In this document: piece by piece, positions 23,368 to 36,082 of the stretch
How the letters are laid out: the number at the start of each line of letters is the position of its first letter
How positions within the stretch are numbered: position 1 is the stretch's first letter
Source: Halocaridina rubra
Taxonomy: Eukaryota; Arthropoda; Malacostraca; Decapoda; Atyidae
Length of the DNA: 64,000 nucleotides
NCBI GenBank assembly: GCA_037179515.1
Contig: JAXCGZ010009476.1
Location: forward strand, 116,001-180,000
Direction: 5' to 3'
The notes under the pieces: generated by a model
Databases searched by the model: none
Told to the model about the DNA's origin: nothing
The model's input: the letters and a program-made list of their open reading frames with translations, nothing else
Position numbers and translations under genes: made by a program

Positions 23368-24815
23368 ATATCAGTGGCACTAAGAATCATATTTAAAAAG
23401 TCACTGGAGTCAGGGGAGATTCCAAGATGCTGGAAACAAGCAAACGTGATACCTATCTTCAAAAAAGAAAGGAGGGATGCGGCTCTAAACTATAGACCAG
23501 TTTCCTTGACCAGCATAGTTTGCAAAGTTATGAAGAAACTATTAAGGAAACATGTCTCTCTCACTTGGAATCCTTCAACATTTTGTTAGTGAGGCAACAT
23601 GGCTTCAGAGAAGGTAGATCAACAGTAACAAACTTATTAGAATTTTATGATGGGTAAGCCGAATCTTACAGAAAAGAGAGGGTGTTTGACACTGTTCCAC
23701 ATGGGAGACTTATTAGGAAGCTGCAAGCAATGGCTAGAATAGGTGGAAATTTCTTGGAATGGATAAAAACTTACTTAGAAGGAAGGGAACGGAGGGTTAG
23801 AGTAAGAGACTCAGTGTCTGAATGGAGAAGAGTTAGTAGTGGAGTTCCACAGGATTCAGTTTTAGGGCCACTTTTGTTCCTTGTATATGTAAATGACCTA
23901 CCAGAGTCTGTAAATTCATTCATGAATATGTTTGCAGATGATGCAAAGATTGTGAAGAAAGTAAAAAACGAGAACAATGGTAGAGAACTTCAGGAGGATC
24001 TAAATAATCTGCATGAGTGGTCAGAAAAGTGGCTAATGAAATTCAATACTTCAAAATGTAAGGTAATGAGAATGGGTACAAGTGCAAGAAGGCCCAAGCT
24101 TGACTACTCGGCGGCAGGAGTACAACTTCAAGAGACAGAAAATGAGAGAAATCTAGGAGTAAACATACTGGAAGATTTGTCTCCAGAAATACATATAAAT
24201 GGCATAGTAAGGGCAGCATATGCATTCTTATCAAATGTAAGGGTAGCCTTCAGGCACATGGACAAGGAAATGTTCAGAAATATTTATGTAACCTATGTGA
24301 GGCCAAAACTCGAATATGCAGCCCCCTTTTGGAATCCGCACTTGAAAAAGCACATAGCTAAGCTTGAAAAAGTTCAAAGACATGCCACGAAACTGGTGCC
24401 AGAAATACGCAATCTCAGTTATGATGAGAGGCTGAGGGAATTAGACTTACCATCACTCGAAGCTAGAAGAGTGAGGGGGGATATGGTGACAGTCTTTAAA
24501 TTCCTTCATGGTTATGATAGAGTGGATAGGGATGGATATTTTGATATGGCTGGCTCTAGAACTAGAGGTCATAGTTTGAAGCTTCGTAAGAAAACTTCTT
24601 TGCAGGATGTAAGGAAATACTTTTTTCAGTGTAAGAGTAGTTGATAATTGGAATTGGCTAAGCGAGGAGGTAATTAATGCTATCTCAATCCATAGTTTTA
24701 AGGACAGGTATGATAAGTATCACTAAGTATAAAATGGAAGCGATCAGGAGACGGGAAGATACGAGCTTTGGGCTCTTTCCCGTAACCACAATTAGGTAAT
24801 TACAATTAGGTAATC
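23368..24815 (+). mobile_element. LINE-A copy 4, 5'-truncated
   Basis: It starts inside the RT N-terminal part directly after CACACACA. About 46 bp near 23685 are missing, which removes motif A with its catalytic Asp and shifts the frame. An extra T near 24625 shifts the C-terminus. The rest is very close to copy 1. It ends in the usual tail and a long (CA)n (24816-24874). Confidence 0.92.
23682..24644 (+). pseudogene. LINE-A ORF2 fragment of copy 4
   Basis: This 320-residue open frame runs from FDTVPHG through motif B (SSGVPQDSVLGP, with Asp for Gly), FADDAK and the C-terminal domain to a frameshift before VVDNW. Motif A is deleted upstream, so it is inactive. Confidence 0.88.
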
Positions 24816-24816
24816 A

Positions 24817-24877
<61 letters not shown>

Positions 24878-24899
24878 CTGATAAGAAAGCTTGGAGTAG

Positions 24900-25243
24900 T
24901 ATGTGGTCCTGAGGATATTGTAAGCATACACCAACTAGGTAAATATTCGAGGGAAGGAAAGCCGAGACCAACAAAAGTAACCTTTGAGAGAGGGGAAACA
25001 TGTAGGGAAATATTGTTGAGAAAAAAAAGTCTAAAAGACCTTCAAGAATGCAAAGAAGTGTTCATTAGACGATACAGAACACTGGGAGAGATGGGAAAGA
25101 TCAAAAACTTGTTGCAAGAGGCAAGAAGGTTAAATGATGAAAGAAATGAAGAAGAGAAGAAAAATTTTCGTTACAGAATATTTCCAGACAAAGGGGAGAT
25201 AAAGAAGATAATGACAGAAGATCAGGGGATGGGGCCTCATTGA
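24900..25243 (+). CDS. LINE-A ORF1, C-terminal part
   Basis: The frame reads VVCGPEDIVSIHQLGKY, then PRPTKVTFERGE, and ends GEIKKIMTEDQGMGPH. This resembles the C-terminal part of ORF1 proteins of CR1-like elements, which bind the element RNA. ORF1 stops at 25243, and the first recognisable ORF2 endonuclease residues (LLYTNADGLAGK) follow almost directly. The 5' portion of ORF1 is missing through truncation. The match is by general pattern only. Confidence 0.6.
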
Positions 25244-25347
25244 GATTGTTATACACAAATGCTGATGGATTAGCTGGTAAGGCAGTAGAATTAAAAGATA
25301 GGATTTACAACAGTTAGGCAGATATATTAGCAATTACAGAGACTAAG

Positions 25348-25980
25348 TTGAGTGAGGACATAAACAGTGTCACAGTTTTTCCTAAGGGCTTCAGAATACT
25401 AAGGGTTGAAAGATCTGAGAGTACTGGTGGAGGGATAGCACTGCTCATAAGTGAGAGGATTCAAGTTGAAGAAATAAACTTGGCTATAGAAAGTGAGTTC
25501 AAGGAATTTCTTGTTGCTCGCATAAATACTGGGTCAGAGAGCATTATAATAACTGTTGTACATAACCAACCAAGGATCCAGAATAGGCTTGAAGTTTATG
25601 AGGAAAGTCATATAGGTACTATTGAAGTCATAAACTCAGTTGTTAACATGGCATGGGAGAGAAAATGTAGGATTTTGATTATGGGAGACTTTAATCATAA
25701 AGAGATAGATTGGATAAATCTTGACCCACACAGTGGTGAGGACTCATTCGGGGCAAGATTCCTAGATTGTGTACAAGGGAATTTCCTACACCAACATGTA
25801 ATGGAACCAACAAGAGCCAGGGGTGGGGATGAGCCATCACTACTTGATCTAGTGTTCACAGATAATGTGTTGGATATTGAAAATATTGAGTATGAACCAC
25901 CAATTGGAAAGAGTGACCACTGTGTGTTGTTGATGGAGTATATCATTGAAGATATTCTTCCTGAGAGTAGAAGGCACTGA
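25348..25980 (+). pseudogene. LINE-A ORF2 of copy 5: APE endonuclease domain
   Basis: It shows AITETKLSED upstream (the E of TET is a catalytic-site residue in this fold), then [28 protein letters not shown] and SDHCVLL. The last three carry the Asn, Asp and His signature residues. The in-frame TAG at 25315-25317 precedes it and the inserted A near 25970 ends it. This domain would nick target DNA to prime reverse transcription. Confidence 0.88.
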
Positions 25981-27340
25981 GGACATGAGGAGGAACTATC
26001 GGAAAGGAGATTACATCAAAATGAAAGAGCTTTTTGCAGTTATTGACTGGAGAACCTTATTTTACAACAAATCTGTACAAGAAATGTATGACATCTTTTG
26101 TGAGAAATATGGGAAGATAGTAGATTGCTGCATACCTGTCACCAAAGTAGGTGTAATTCATGCCAGAGAGAAAAGGTTCGATAATGGGTGTAAAAGAGCT
26201 AAGGAGTGGAGAGACAAATGCTGGAAAAGGTATAGGAGGAGAAAAAACATAAATGCCTGGCAAACCTACAAAAGAGCAAGAAATGACTACCTAAGTAAAA
26301 GGAGAGAGGCAGAGAGAGATTATGAGAGGGACATCACCAGGAAGGCTAAAGAAAATCCCAAGCTTTTCCACAGCTTTATCAGAGGAAAACTGAAGGTAAA
26401 AGAACAGGTTTTAAGGCTAAAGAGAGCGGATGGAAGCATCACTGAGACGGACGAAGAGATCTGCAAAGAATTGAACAAGGAGTTTCAGTCAGTATTTACA
26501 GTAGAAAATACCCCACCCCCTCAGATTGCAATGATAGAAGCTCAAGGGCCGGTATTAGAGAACATCAACCTTACAGCCACAGAGATATGCAAAGCGCTGA
26601 TGGATTTAGATGTTCATAAAGCTACAGGTCCTGATGACATATCCCCTCATGTGCTTAAAAAATGCGCAAACACAATATCAGTGGCACTAAGTATCATATT
26701 TAAGGAGTCACTGGAGTCGGGGGAGATTCCAAGATGCTGGAAACAAGCAAATGTGATACCTATCTTCAAAAAGGGAAGGAGGGATACGGCTCTGAACTAT
26801 AGACCAGTTTCCTTGACCAGCATAGTTTGCAAAGTTATGGAGAAACTACTAAGAAAACATATCTCTCTTCACTTGGAATCCTTCAACTTTTTGTCAGTGA
26901 GGCAACATGGCTTCAGAGAAGGTAGATCAACAGTAACAAACTTATTAGAATTTTATGATGAGGTAAGCCAAATCTTACTGGAAAGAGAGGGCTGGGCAGA
27001 TTGCATATTCCTAGACTTCCAGAAAGCGTTTGACACTGTTCCACATGGGAGACTTATTAGGAAGCTGCACTCAATGGCTAGAATAGGTGGAAATGTTTTG
27101 AAATGGATAAAAACTTACTTAGAAGGAAGGGAACAGAGGGTTAGAGTAAGACACTCAGTGTCTGAATGGAGAAGAGTTAGTAGTGGAGTTCCACAGGGTT
27201 CAGTTTTAGGGCCACTTTTGTTCCTTGTATATGTAAATGACCTACCAGTGTCTGTAAACTCATTCATGAATATGTTTGCAGATGATGTAAAGATTGTGAA
27301 GAAAGTAAAAAACGAGAACAATGGTAGAGAACTTCAGTAG
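25946..27340 (+). pseudogene. LINE-A ORF2 of copy 5: linker and RT
   Basis: This 464-residue frame has a basic linker and then LNYRPVSLTS, FLDFQKAFDTV, SSGVPQGSVLGP and FADDVK. It ends at a premature TAG near 27338. The frame continues at 27380-28069 with the C-terminal domain. Confidence 0.88.
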
Positions 27341-27379
27341 GACCTAAATAATCTGCATGAGTGGTCAGAAAAGAGGCTT

Positions 27380-28069
27380 TTGAAATTCAATACCTCAAAA
27401 TGTAAGGTAATGAGAATGGGTACAAGTGCAAGAAGGCCCAAGCTTGACTACTCGGTGGCTGGAGTACGACTTCAAGAGACAGAAAATGAGAGAGATCTAG
27501 GAGTAAACATACTGGCAGATTTGTCTCCAGAAATACATATAAATGGCGTAGTAAGGGCAGCATATGCATTCTTATCAAATGTAAGGGTAGCCTTCAGGCA
27601 CATGGACAAGGAAATGTTCAGAAATATTTATGTAACCTATGTGAGGCCAAAACTCGAATATGCAGCCCCCTTTTGGAATCCGCACTTGAAAAAGCACATA
27701 GCTAAGCTTGAAAAAGTTCAAAGACATGCCACGAAACTGGTGCCAGAAATATGCAATCTCGGGTATGATGAGAGGCTGAGGGAATTAGACTTGCCATCAC
27801 TCGAAGCTAAAAGAGTAAGGGGGGATATGGTGACAGTCTTTAAATTCCTTCATGGTTATGATAGAGTGGATAGGGATCGATATTTCGATATGGCTGGCTC
27901 TAGAACTAGAGGTCATAGTTTGAAGCTTCGTAAGAAAACTTCTTTGCAGGATGTAAGGAAATACTTTTTCAGTGTAAGAGTAGTTGATAATTGGAATTCG
28001 CTAAGCGAGGAGGTAGTTAATGCTATCTCAATCCATAGTTTTAAGGACAGGTACAGTAAGTATCACTAA
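27380..28069 (+). pseudogene. LINE-A ORF2 of copy 5: C-terminal domain
   Basis: This 229-residue continuation after the premature stop runs from KFNTSKCKVMRMG to FKDRYSKYH. It is near-identical to the other copies. Confidence 0.86.
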
Positions 28070-28170
28070 GTCTAAAATGGAACCGATCAGGAGACGGGAA
28101 GATACGAGCTTTGGGCTCTTTCCCGTAAACACAATTAGGTAATCACAATTAGGTAATCACACACACACAC

Positions 28171-29373
28171 AATAATGAGTGTAAGAGAGCTAAGGAGCGG
28201 AGAGACAAAATTTGGACAAGGTGTAGGAGAAAAAAAGTATAAATGCCTGGCAGACTAATAAAAATGACTGCATAAGTAAAAGAATAGGTGGAAATGTTTT
28301 GAAATGGATAAAAACTTAATTAGAAGGAAGGGAACAGAGGGTTAGAGTAAGACACTCAGTGTCTGAATGGAGAAGAGTTAGTAGTGGAGTTCCACAGGGT
28401 TCAGTTTTAGGGCCACTTTTGTTCCTTGTAAATGTAAATGACCTACCAGAGTCTGTAAATTCATTCATGAATATGTTTGCAGATGATGCAAAGATTGTGA
28501 ATAAAGTAAAAAACGAGAACAATGGTAGAGAACTTCAGGAGGATCTAAATAATCTGCATGAGTGGTCAGAAAAGTGGCTTTTGAAATTCAATACTTCAAA
28601 ATGTAAGGTAATGAGAATGGGTACAAGTGCAAGAAGGCCCAAGCTTGACTACTCGGTGGCAGGAGTACAACTTCAAGAGACAGAAAATGAGAGAGATCTA
28701 GGAGTAAACATACTGGCAGATTTGTCTCCAGAAATACATATAAATGGCATAGTAAGGGCAGCATATGCATTCTTATCAAATGTAAGGGTAGCCTTCAGGC
28801 ACATGGACAAGGAAATGTTCAGAAATATTTATATAACCTATGTGAGGCCAAAACTCGAATATGCAGCCCCCTTTTGGAATCCGCACTTGAAAAAGCACAT
28901 AGCTAAGCTTGAAAAAGTTCAAAGACATGCCACGAAACTGGTGCCAGAAATACGCAATCTCGGGTATGATGAGAGGCTGAGGGAATTAGACTTGCCATCA
29001 CTCGAAGCTAGAAGAGTAAGGGGGGATATGGTGACAGTCTTTAAATTCCTTCATGGTTATGATAGAGTGGATAGGGATCGATATTTCGATATGGCTGGCT
29101 CTAGAACTAGAGGTCATAGTTTGAAGCTTCGTAAGAAAACTTCTTTGCAGGATGTAAGAAAATACTTTTTCAGTGTAAGAGTAGTTGATAATTGGAATTC
29201 GCTAAGCGAGGAGGTAGTTAATGCTATCTCAATCCATAGTTTTAAGGACAGGTACGGTAAGTATCACTAAGTCTAAAATGGAACCGATCAGGAGACGGGA
29301 AGATACGAGCTTTGGGCTCTTTCCCGTAAACACAATTAGGTAATCACAATTAGGTAATCACACACACACACAC
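28171..29373 (+). mobile_element. Composite LINE-A tandem unit 1 (1203 bp)
   Basis: A ~110-bp leader (28171-28285) matches the old LINE copy at 34104-34213. It is joined to the last ~1.05 kb of young LINE-A (from IGGNVLKW), its 3' tail and a (CA)n. An ORF of 303 residues at 28359-29270 carries motif B, FADDAK and the intact C-terminal domain. The leader has stops in all obvious frames. Confidence 0.92.
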
Positions 29374-30574
29374 AATAATGAGTGTAAGAGAGCTAAGGAG
29401 CGGAGAGACAAAATTTGGACAAGGTGTAGGAGAAAAAAAGTATAAATGCCTGGCAGACTAATAAAAATGACTGCATAAGTAAAAGAATAGGTGGAAATGT
29501 TTTGAAATGGATAAAAACTTACTTAGAAGTAAGGGAACAGAGGGTTAGAGTAAGACACTCAGTGTCTGAATGGAGAAGAGTTAGTAGTGGAGTTCCACAG
29601 GGTTCAGTTTTAGGGCCACTTTTGTTCCTTGTATATGTAAATGACCTACCAGAGTCTGTAAATTCATTCATGAATATGTTTGCAGATGATGCAAAGATTG
29701 TGAATAAAGTAAAAAACGAGAACAATGGTAGAGAACTTCAGGAGGATCTAAATAATCTGCATGAGTGGTCAGAAAAGTGGCTTTTGAAATTCAATACTTC
29801 AAAATGTAAGGTAATGAGAATGGGTACAAGTGCAAGAAGGCCCAAGCTTGACTACTCGGTGGCAGGAGTACAACTTCAAGAGACAGAAAATGAGAGAGAT
29901 CTAGGAGTAAACATACTGGCAGATTTGTCTCCAGAAATACATATAAATGGCATAGTAAGGGCAGCATATGCATTCTTATCAAATGTAAGGGTAGCCTTCA
30001 GGCACATGGACAAGGAAATGTTCAGAAATATTTATATAACCTATGTGAGGCCAAAACTCGAATATGCAGCCCCCTTTTGGAATCCGCACTTGAAAAAGCA
30101 CATAGCTAAGCTTGAAAAAGTTCAAAGACATGCCACGAAACTGGTGCCAGAAATACGCAATCTCGGGTATGATGAGAGGCTGAGGGAATTAGACTTGCCA
30201 TCACTCGAAGCTAGAAGAGTAAGGGGGGATATGGTGACAGTCTTTAAATTCCTTCATGGTTATGATAGAGTGGATAGGGATCGATATTTCGATATGGCTG
30301 GCTCTAGAACTAGAGGTCATAGTTTGAAGCTTCGTAAGAAAACTTCTTTGCAGGATGTAAGAAAATACTTTTTCAGTGTAAGAGTAGTTGATAATTGGAA
30401 TTGGCTAAGCGAGGAGGTAGTTAATGCTATCTCAATCCATAGTTTTAAGGACAGGTACGGTAAGTATCACTAAGTCTAAAATGGAACCGATCAGGAGACG
30501 GGAAGATACGAGCTTTGGGCTCTTTCCCGTAAACACAATTAGGTAATCACAATTAGGTAATCACACACACACAC
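29374..30574 (+). mobile_element. Composite LINE-A tandem unit 2 (1201 bp)
   Basis: It has the same leader, the same junction and the same 3' tail as unit 1, with only scattered base differences. The open frame 29502-30473 (323 residues) runs from MKWIKTYLEV to FKDRYGKYH. Confidence 0.92.
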
Positions 30575-31775
30575 AATAATGAGTGTAAGAGAGCTAAGGA
30601 GCGGAGAGACAAAATTTGGACAAGGTGTAGGAGAAAAAAAGTATAAATGCCTGGCAGACTAATAAAAATGACTGCATAAGTAAAAGAATAGGTGGAAATG
30701 TTTTGAAATGGATAAAAACTTACTTAGAAGGAAGGGAACAGAGGGTTAGAGTAAGACACTCAGTGTCTGAATGGAGAAGAGTTAGTAGTGGAGTTCCACA
30801 GGGTTCAGTTTTAGGGCCACTTTTGTTCCTTGTATATGTAAATGACCTACCAGAGTCTGTAAATTCATTCATGAATATGTTTGCAGATGATGTAAAGATT
30901 GTGAATAAAGTAAAAAACGAGAACAATGGTAGAGAACTTCAGGAGGATCTAAATAATCTACATGAGTGGTCAGAAAAGTGGCTTTTGAAATTCAATACTT
31001 CAAAATGTAAGGTAATGAGAATGGGTACAAGTGCAAGAAGGCCCAAGCTTGACTACTCGGTGGCAGGAGTACAACTTCAAGAGACAGAAAATGAGAGAGA
31101 TCTAGGAGTAAACATACTGGCAGATTTGTCTCCAGAAATACATATAAATGGCATAGTAAGGGCAGCATATGCATTCTTATCAAATGTAAATGTAGCCTTC
31201 AGGCACATGGACAAGGAAATGTTCAGAAATATTTATATAACCTATGTGAGGCCAAAACTCGAATATGCAGCCCCCTTTTGGAATCCGCACTTGAAAAAGC
31301 ACATAGCTAAGCTTGAAAAAGTTCAAAGACATGCCACGAAACTGGTGCCAGAAATACGCAATCTCGGGTATGATGAGAGGCTGAGGGAATTAGACTTGCC
31401 ATCACTCGAAGCTAGAAGAGTAAGGGGGGATATGGTGACAGTCTTTAAATTCCTTCATGGTTATGATAGAGTGGATAGGGATCGATATTTCGATATGGCT
31501 GGCTCTAGAACTAGAGGTCATAGTTTGAAGCTTCGTAAGAAAACTTCTTTGCAGGATGTAAGGAAATACTTTTTCAGTGTAAGAGTAGTTGATAATTGGA
31601 ATTCGCTAAGCGAGGAGGTAGTTAATGCTATCTCAATCCATAGTTTTAAGGACAGGTACGGTAAGTATCGCTAAGTCTAAAATGGAACCGATCAGGAGAC
31701 GGGAAGATACGAGCTTTGGGCTGTTTCCCGTAAACACAATTAGGTAATCACAATTAGGTAATCACACACACACAC
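30575..31775 (+). mobile_element. Composite LINE-A tandem unit 3 (1201 bp)
   Basis: Same structure. The open frame is 30703-31674 (323 residues). It has private changes, such as FADDVK and SNVNVAF, and a final KYR. The 3' UTR has GGGCTGTTTCCC where others read GGGCTCTTTCCC, weakening the inner stem. Confidence 0.92.
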
Positions 31776-32974
31776 AATAATGAGTGTAAGAGAGCTAAGG
31801 AGCGGAGAGACAAAATTTGGACAAGGTGTAGGAGAAAAAAAGCATAAATGCCTGGCAGACTAATAAAAATGACTGCATAAGTAAAAGAATAGGTGGAAAT
31901 GTTTTGAAATGGATAAAAACTTACTTAGAAGGAAGGGAACAGAGGGTTAGAGTAAGACACTCAGTGTCTGAATGGAGAAGAGTTAGTAGTGGAGTTCCAC
32001 AGGGTTCAGTTTTAGGGCCACTTTTGTTCCTTGTATATGTAAATGACCTACCAGAGTCTGTAAATTCATTCATGAATATGTTTGCAGATGATGCAAAGAT
32101 TGTGAATAAAGTAAAAAACGAGAACAATGGTAGAGAACTTCAGGAGGATCTAAATAATCTGCATGAGTGGTCAGAAAAGTGGCTTTTGAAATTCAATACT
32201 TCAAAATGTAAGGTAATGAGAATGGGTACAAGTGCAAGAAGGCCCAAGCTTGACTACTCGGTGGCAGGAGTACAACTTCAAGAGACAGAAAATGAGAGAG
32301 ATCTAGGAGTAAACATACTGGCAGATTTGTCTCCAGAAATACATATAAATGGCATAGTAAGGGCAGCATATGCATTCTTATCAAATGTAAGGGTAGCCTT
32401 CAGGCAAATGGACAAGGAAATGTTCAGAAATATTTTTATAACCTATGTGAGGCCAAAACTCGAATATGCAGCCCCCTTTTGGAATCCGCACTTGAAAAAG
32501 CACATAGCTAAGCTTGAAAAAGTTCAAAGACATGCCACGAAACTGGTGCCAGAAATACGCAATCTCAGTTATGATGAGAGACTGAGGGAATTAGACTTAC
32601 CATCACTCGAAGCTAGAAGAGTGAGGGGGGATATGGTGACAGTCTTTAAATTCCTTCATGGTTATGATAGAGTGGATAGGGATGGATATTTTGATATGGC
32701 TGGCTCTAGAACTAGAGGTCATAGTTTGAAGCTTCGTAAGAAAACTTCTTTGCAGGATGTAAGGAAATACTTTTTCAGTGTAAGAGTAGTTGATAATTGG
32801 AATTTGTTAAGCGAAGAGATAGTTAATGCTATCTCAATCCATAGTTTTAAGGACAGGTATGATAAGTATCACTAAGTCTAAAATGGAAGCGATCAGGAGA
32901 CGGGAAGATACGAGCTTTGGGCTCTTTCCCGTAAACACAATTGGGTAATCACAATTAGGTAATCACACACACAC
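31776..32974 (+). mobile_element. Composite LINE-A tandem unit 4, chimeric 3' half
   Basis: The leader and 5' half match units 1-3. From about 32570 onward the sequence switches to the subfamily of copy 1 (NLSYDERLREL, DRDGYFDMAG) where units 1-3 have NLGYDERL and DRDRYFDMAG. The open frame is 31904-32875 (323 residues). Confidence 0.9.
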
Positions 32975-35900
32975 AAAACTTAATGACTTTCAAGAATACA
33001 GAACAGTTTTCATCAGTCCATATAGAACATAAGAGGAGATGGAAAGTTAAAGAGCTTGTTACTATAAGCTGAAAGGTTAAGTGAGGGAGAAAGGAAGAAA
33101 AATTAGAAATTGTTTCAGGGTTATTCCAATCAAAGGGATGAAAATAAGATAATGCTAGGATAGCAGGGAATGCACTTCCTCTACGATTACTGTGCACAAA
33201 TGCTGATAAGGTAGCTGGTAAGGCAGTAGCATTAAAGGATAGAATTCGCGACAGTATGGAATATATAGTAAAAGTTGCACAGTCTAAGTTAAATGATGAC
33301 ATAAAAGAGTGTCACAGTTTTCACTAAGAGCTTCAAAATTATGAATGTTGAAAGATCTGAGAGGACTGGTGGAGGGATACTACTGCTTTCAAGTAAAAGG
33401 TTTCAGATTGAAGTAAAAAACTTTGCTACAGAAAGTTCGTCCAAGGAATTTGTTGTTGCTTTCACAAATACTGGTTCAGAGAGCTCTATAATAGCTGTTG
33501 CATAAAACCAACAAGGAATCAATGAGGGAAGTCATATAGGTACTATTGAAGTTATAAACTCAATTGTTAACACCACAAGGGAAAGTGTAGGAGTTTGAGT
33601 ATGGAAGACTTTAATTATAGAGAGATAGAGTGGACTAATCTTGACCTGCACAATGGGGAGGATTCTATTAGGGCAAGAGTCCTAGATATGTGTACACAAA
33701 TTTTTTTTTTTACACTAATAAGCACCGGAACAAAAGAGGGCAAGAGGTGGGGATGAGTCATGTTTGCTCGATCTAGTATTCACATATAATGTTTTGGATA
33801 TTAGCAAAATTGAATATGAGCTACCAATTGGAAAAAGTGACTACTGTATGTTGTTAATGGACCATATCATCAAAGATGTTTTGCCTGAGAGTAGGGGAAC
33901 TGAGAAGGAAACTATCCAAAACGAAATTACAAGTATATAAAGTATCTATTTGTAATTATTGACTGGATGACCTTATTTAACAACAAATCTGTATAAGAGA
34001 TGTACAAACTATTCTGTGAGGAATATTAGAAAATAGTAACTTGTTGCATACCATTCACCATTATCCAGTATATGAGTTCATAATGCCTGAGGAAAATGGT
34101 TCAATAATGAGTGTAACAGAGCTAAGGAGCGGAGAGACAAAATTAGGACAAGGTGTAGGAGAAAAAAAGTATAAATGCCTGGCAGACTAATAAAAAATGA
34201 CTGCATAAGTAAAAAAAAATGGGGGCAGAAAGGGATTATGATAGGGATACTACCATGAAGGCTAAAGAAAATCCCAGATTTTTCCACAGCTTTGTTAAAG
34301 GAAGTTTGAAGGTCAAAGAAGTTTTAAAGTTAAAGAGGGCATATAGAAGCATCACTGAGACAGATGCAGATATATGTGAAATATTGAACAGGGAGTTCCA
34401 GTCAGTATTTACAGTAGAAAATATTTCACCCCCTCAGATTGCAGAGATAAGAGAACATGATATGCAAACCGTTGATGGAGTTAAATGTCCATAAGCCTAT
34501 GGGTCCTGATGACATATTCTCATATATACTTAAGAAGTGCACTAAGCCAATATTGGTGACAATATGCATCATAATTGAAAAGCCACAGGACTCTGAAGAG
34601 CTGTCAAGATGTTGGGAACAAGCAAACATGGTACCTATCTTCAAAATGTGAAGGAAAGACACAGCCCTAAGCCATAGGTCTGTTTCTTTGACCAGCATAT
34701 TTTGCAAAATTACGGAGAAACTAATTGGAAAATGCATCTCCGTTCATTTGGAGTTTTTCAACTTTTTGTCAGTGAAACAATATGGATCCAGGGAAGACAG
34801 ATTCACCATAACAGAATTATTAGAATTTTGTGATGAGGTAAGCCAGATCACATAAGAAAAAGTGGGCAGTGCAGATTGCATATTCCTATATTTTTAGAAG
34901 GCACTGGATTCGGTTCCACATGGGAAGCTAATTAAAAAGCTGCAAGTAATGACAAAAAATAAGTGGGAATGTCCTGAAATTGATAAACACTTACTTAGAA
35001 GGAAGGGAACAGAGGGTTAGAATAAGACATTCAGTGTCTGAATGGAGAAAAGTTAGTAGTGGGGTTCCAGGGTCCAGTATTAGGTCCACTTTTGTTCCTT
35101 GTATATGTAAATGACCCATCAGATATATAATGAAGGCTCAAAAACGAAAACTGAAAGTGGAAAAGACGCAAATGTTGAGATGGCTGTGTGAAGAAACAGT
35201 ATAAGATAAGATCAGAAATGATTTCATATGTTTGCATATGAGCAAAGATAGTGAAGAAAGTAAATGACGAGAACAATGGTAGAGAACTTCAGGAAGACCT
35301 AATTTTTCTGTAAGAGTGGTGAGCAAAGTATCTTAAGAAATTCAATACATCAAAATGTAAGGTGATGAGACTCGGCACAAGTGCAAGAAGACCCAGCTTA
35401 GGGTACTCGATAGCAGATGCAGAACTTCAAGAGACATATGCTTTCTTAGCAAATGTAAGGGTAGCCTTCAGACGAATGGAAAAGAAAATGTTCAGAAATT
35501 TTTATGCAGTTTATGTGAGGCCAAAGTTTGAATGAAGAACCCTTTTGGAATCTGAACTTGAAAAAAATATATAAATAAGCTGAAATTCAAAGACGTGTTA
35601 CAAAGCTGGTGCCAGAAATACGCAATCTCAGTTATGAGGAGAGCTAAGGGAGCTAGACTTACCATCACTCGAAGTTGGGAGAATGAAGGGGGATATGGTG
35701 ATGGATTTAAATTCCTTCATGGCATTGGTAAAGTGAATAGGTTCGCTATTTTGATATGACTGGCTCTAGAACTAGAGGTCATTGCTTGAAGCTTGTTAGG
35801 GAAACGTCTTAGCAGGATGTTTGGGATAGCTGATGATTCTAATTTGCTAAGTAAGGGAGTAGTTAATGCTATCTACATTCTTAGTTTTAAGTATAAATAT

Positions 35901-36010
35901 GATAAGTGGGTATACAAAATGGAATCGTCCAGGAGAAGGAGAGTTACAAGCATAGGACTCTTACCTGGAAGCACAATTAGGAAATTACAGCTAGGTAGTT
36001 ACACACACAC
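32975..36010 (+). mobile_element. Old, decayed LINE-A-like copy (copy 10)
   Basis: From its first bases it aligns with copy 5 near 25020 (ORF1 end), then endonuclease, RT and 3' tail, but with many substitutions, indels and stops. The tail (near 35925-36000) still shows the CAATTAGG...TTAC pattern and leads into CA-rich sequence. Its segment 34104-34213 is the source-like match for the tandem-unit leaders. A foreign ~90-bp patch lies at about 35130-35222. Confidence 0.85.
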
Positions 36011-36082
36011 ATGCACAGGCAGTACACCCACTCACCAACACACATGCACACACAAAACACCCACACACACGCACATCACAAG

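Larger units (their letters stand above)
24875..28160 (+). mobile_element. LINE-A copy 5, the most complete 5' end in the window
   Basis: It starts right after (CA)n with the end of a first ORF, then ORF2 with endonuclease, RT and the 3' tail. Breaks in ORF2 are TAG at 25315-25317, an extra A near 25970 (frameshift) and TAG near 27338 where other copies have a Gly codon. It supplies about 3.3 kb of the family consensus and shows that the full element is longer than this. Confidence 0.92.
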
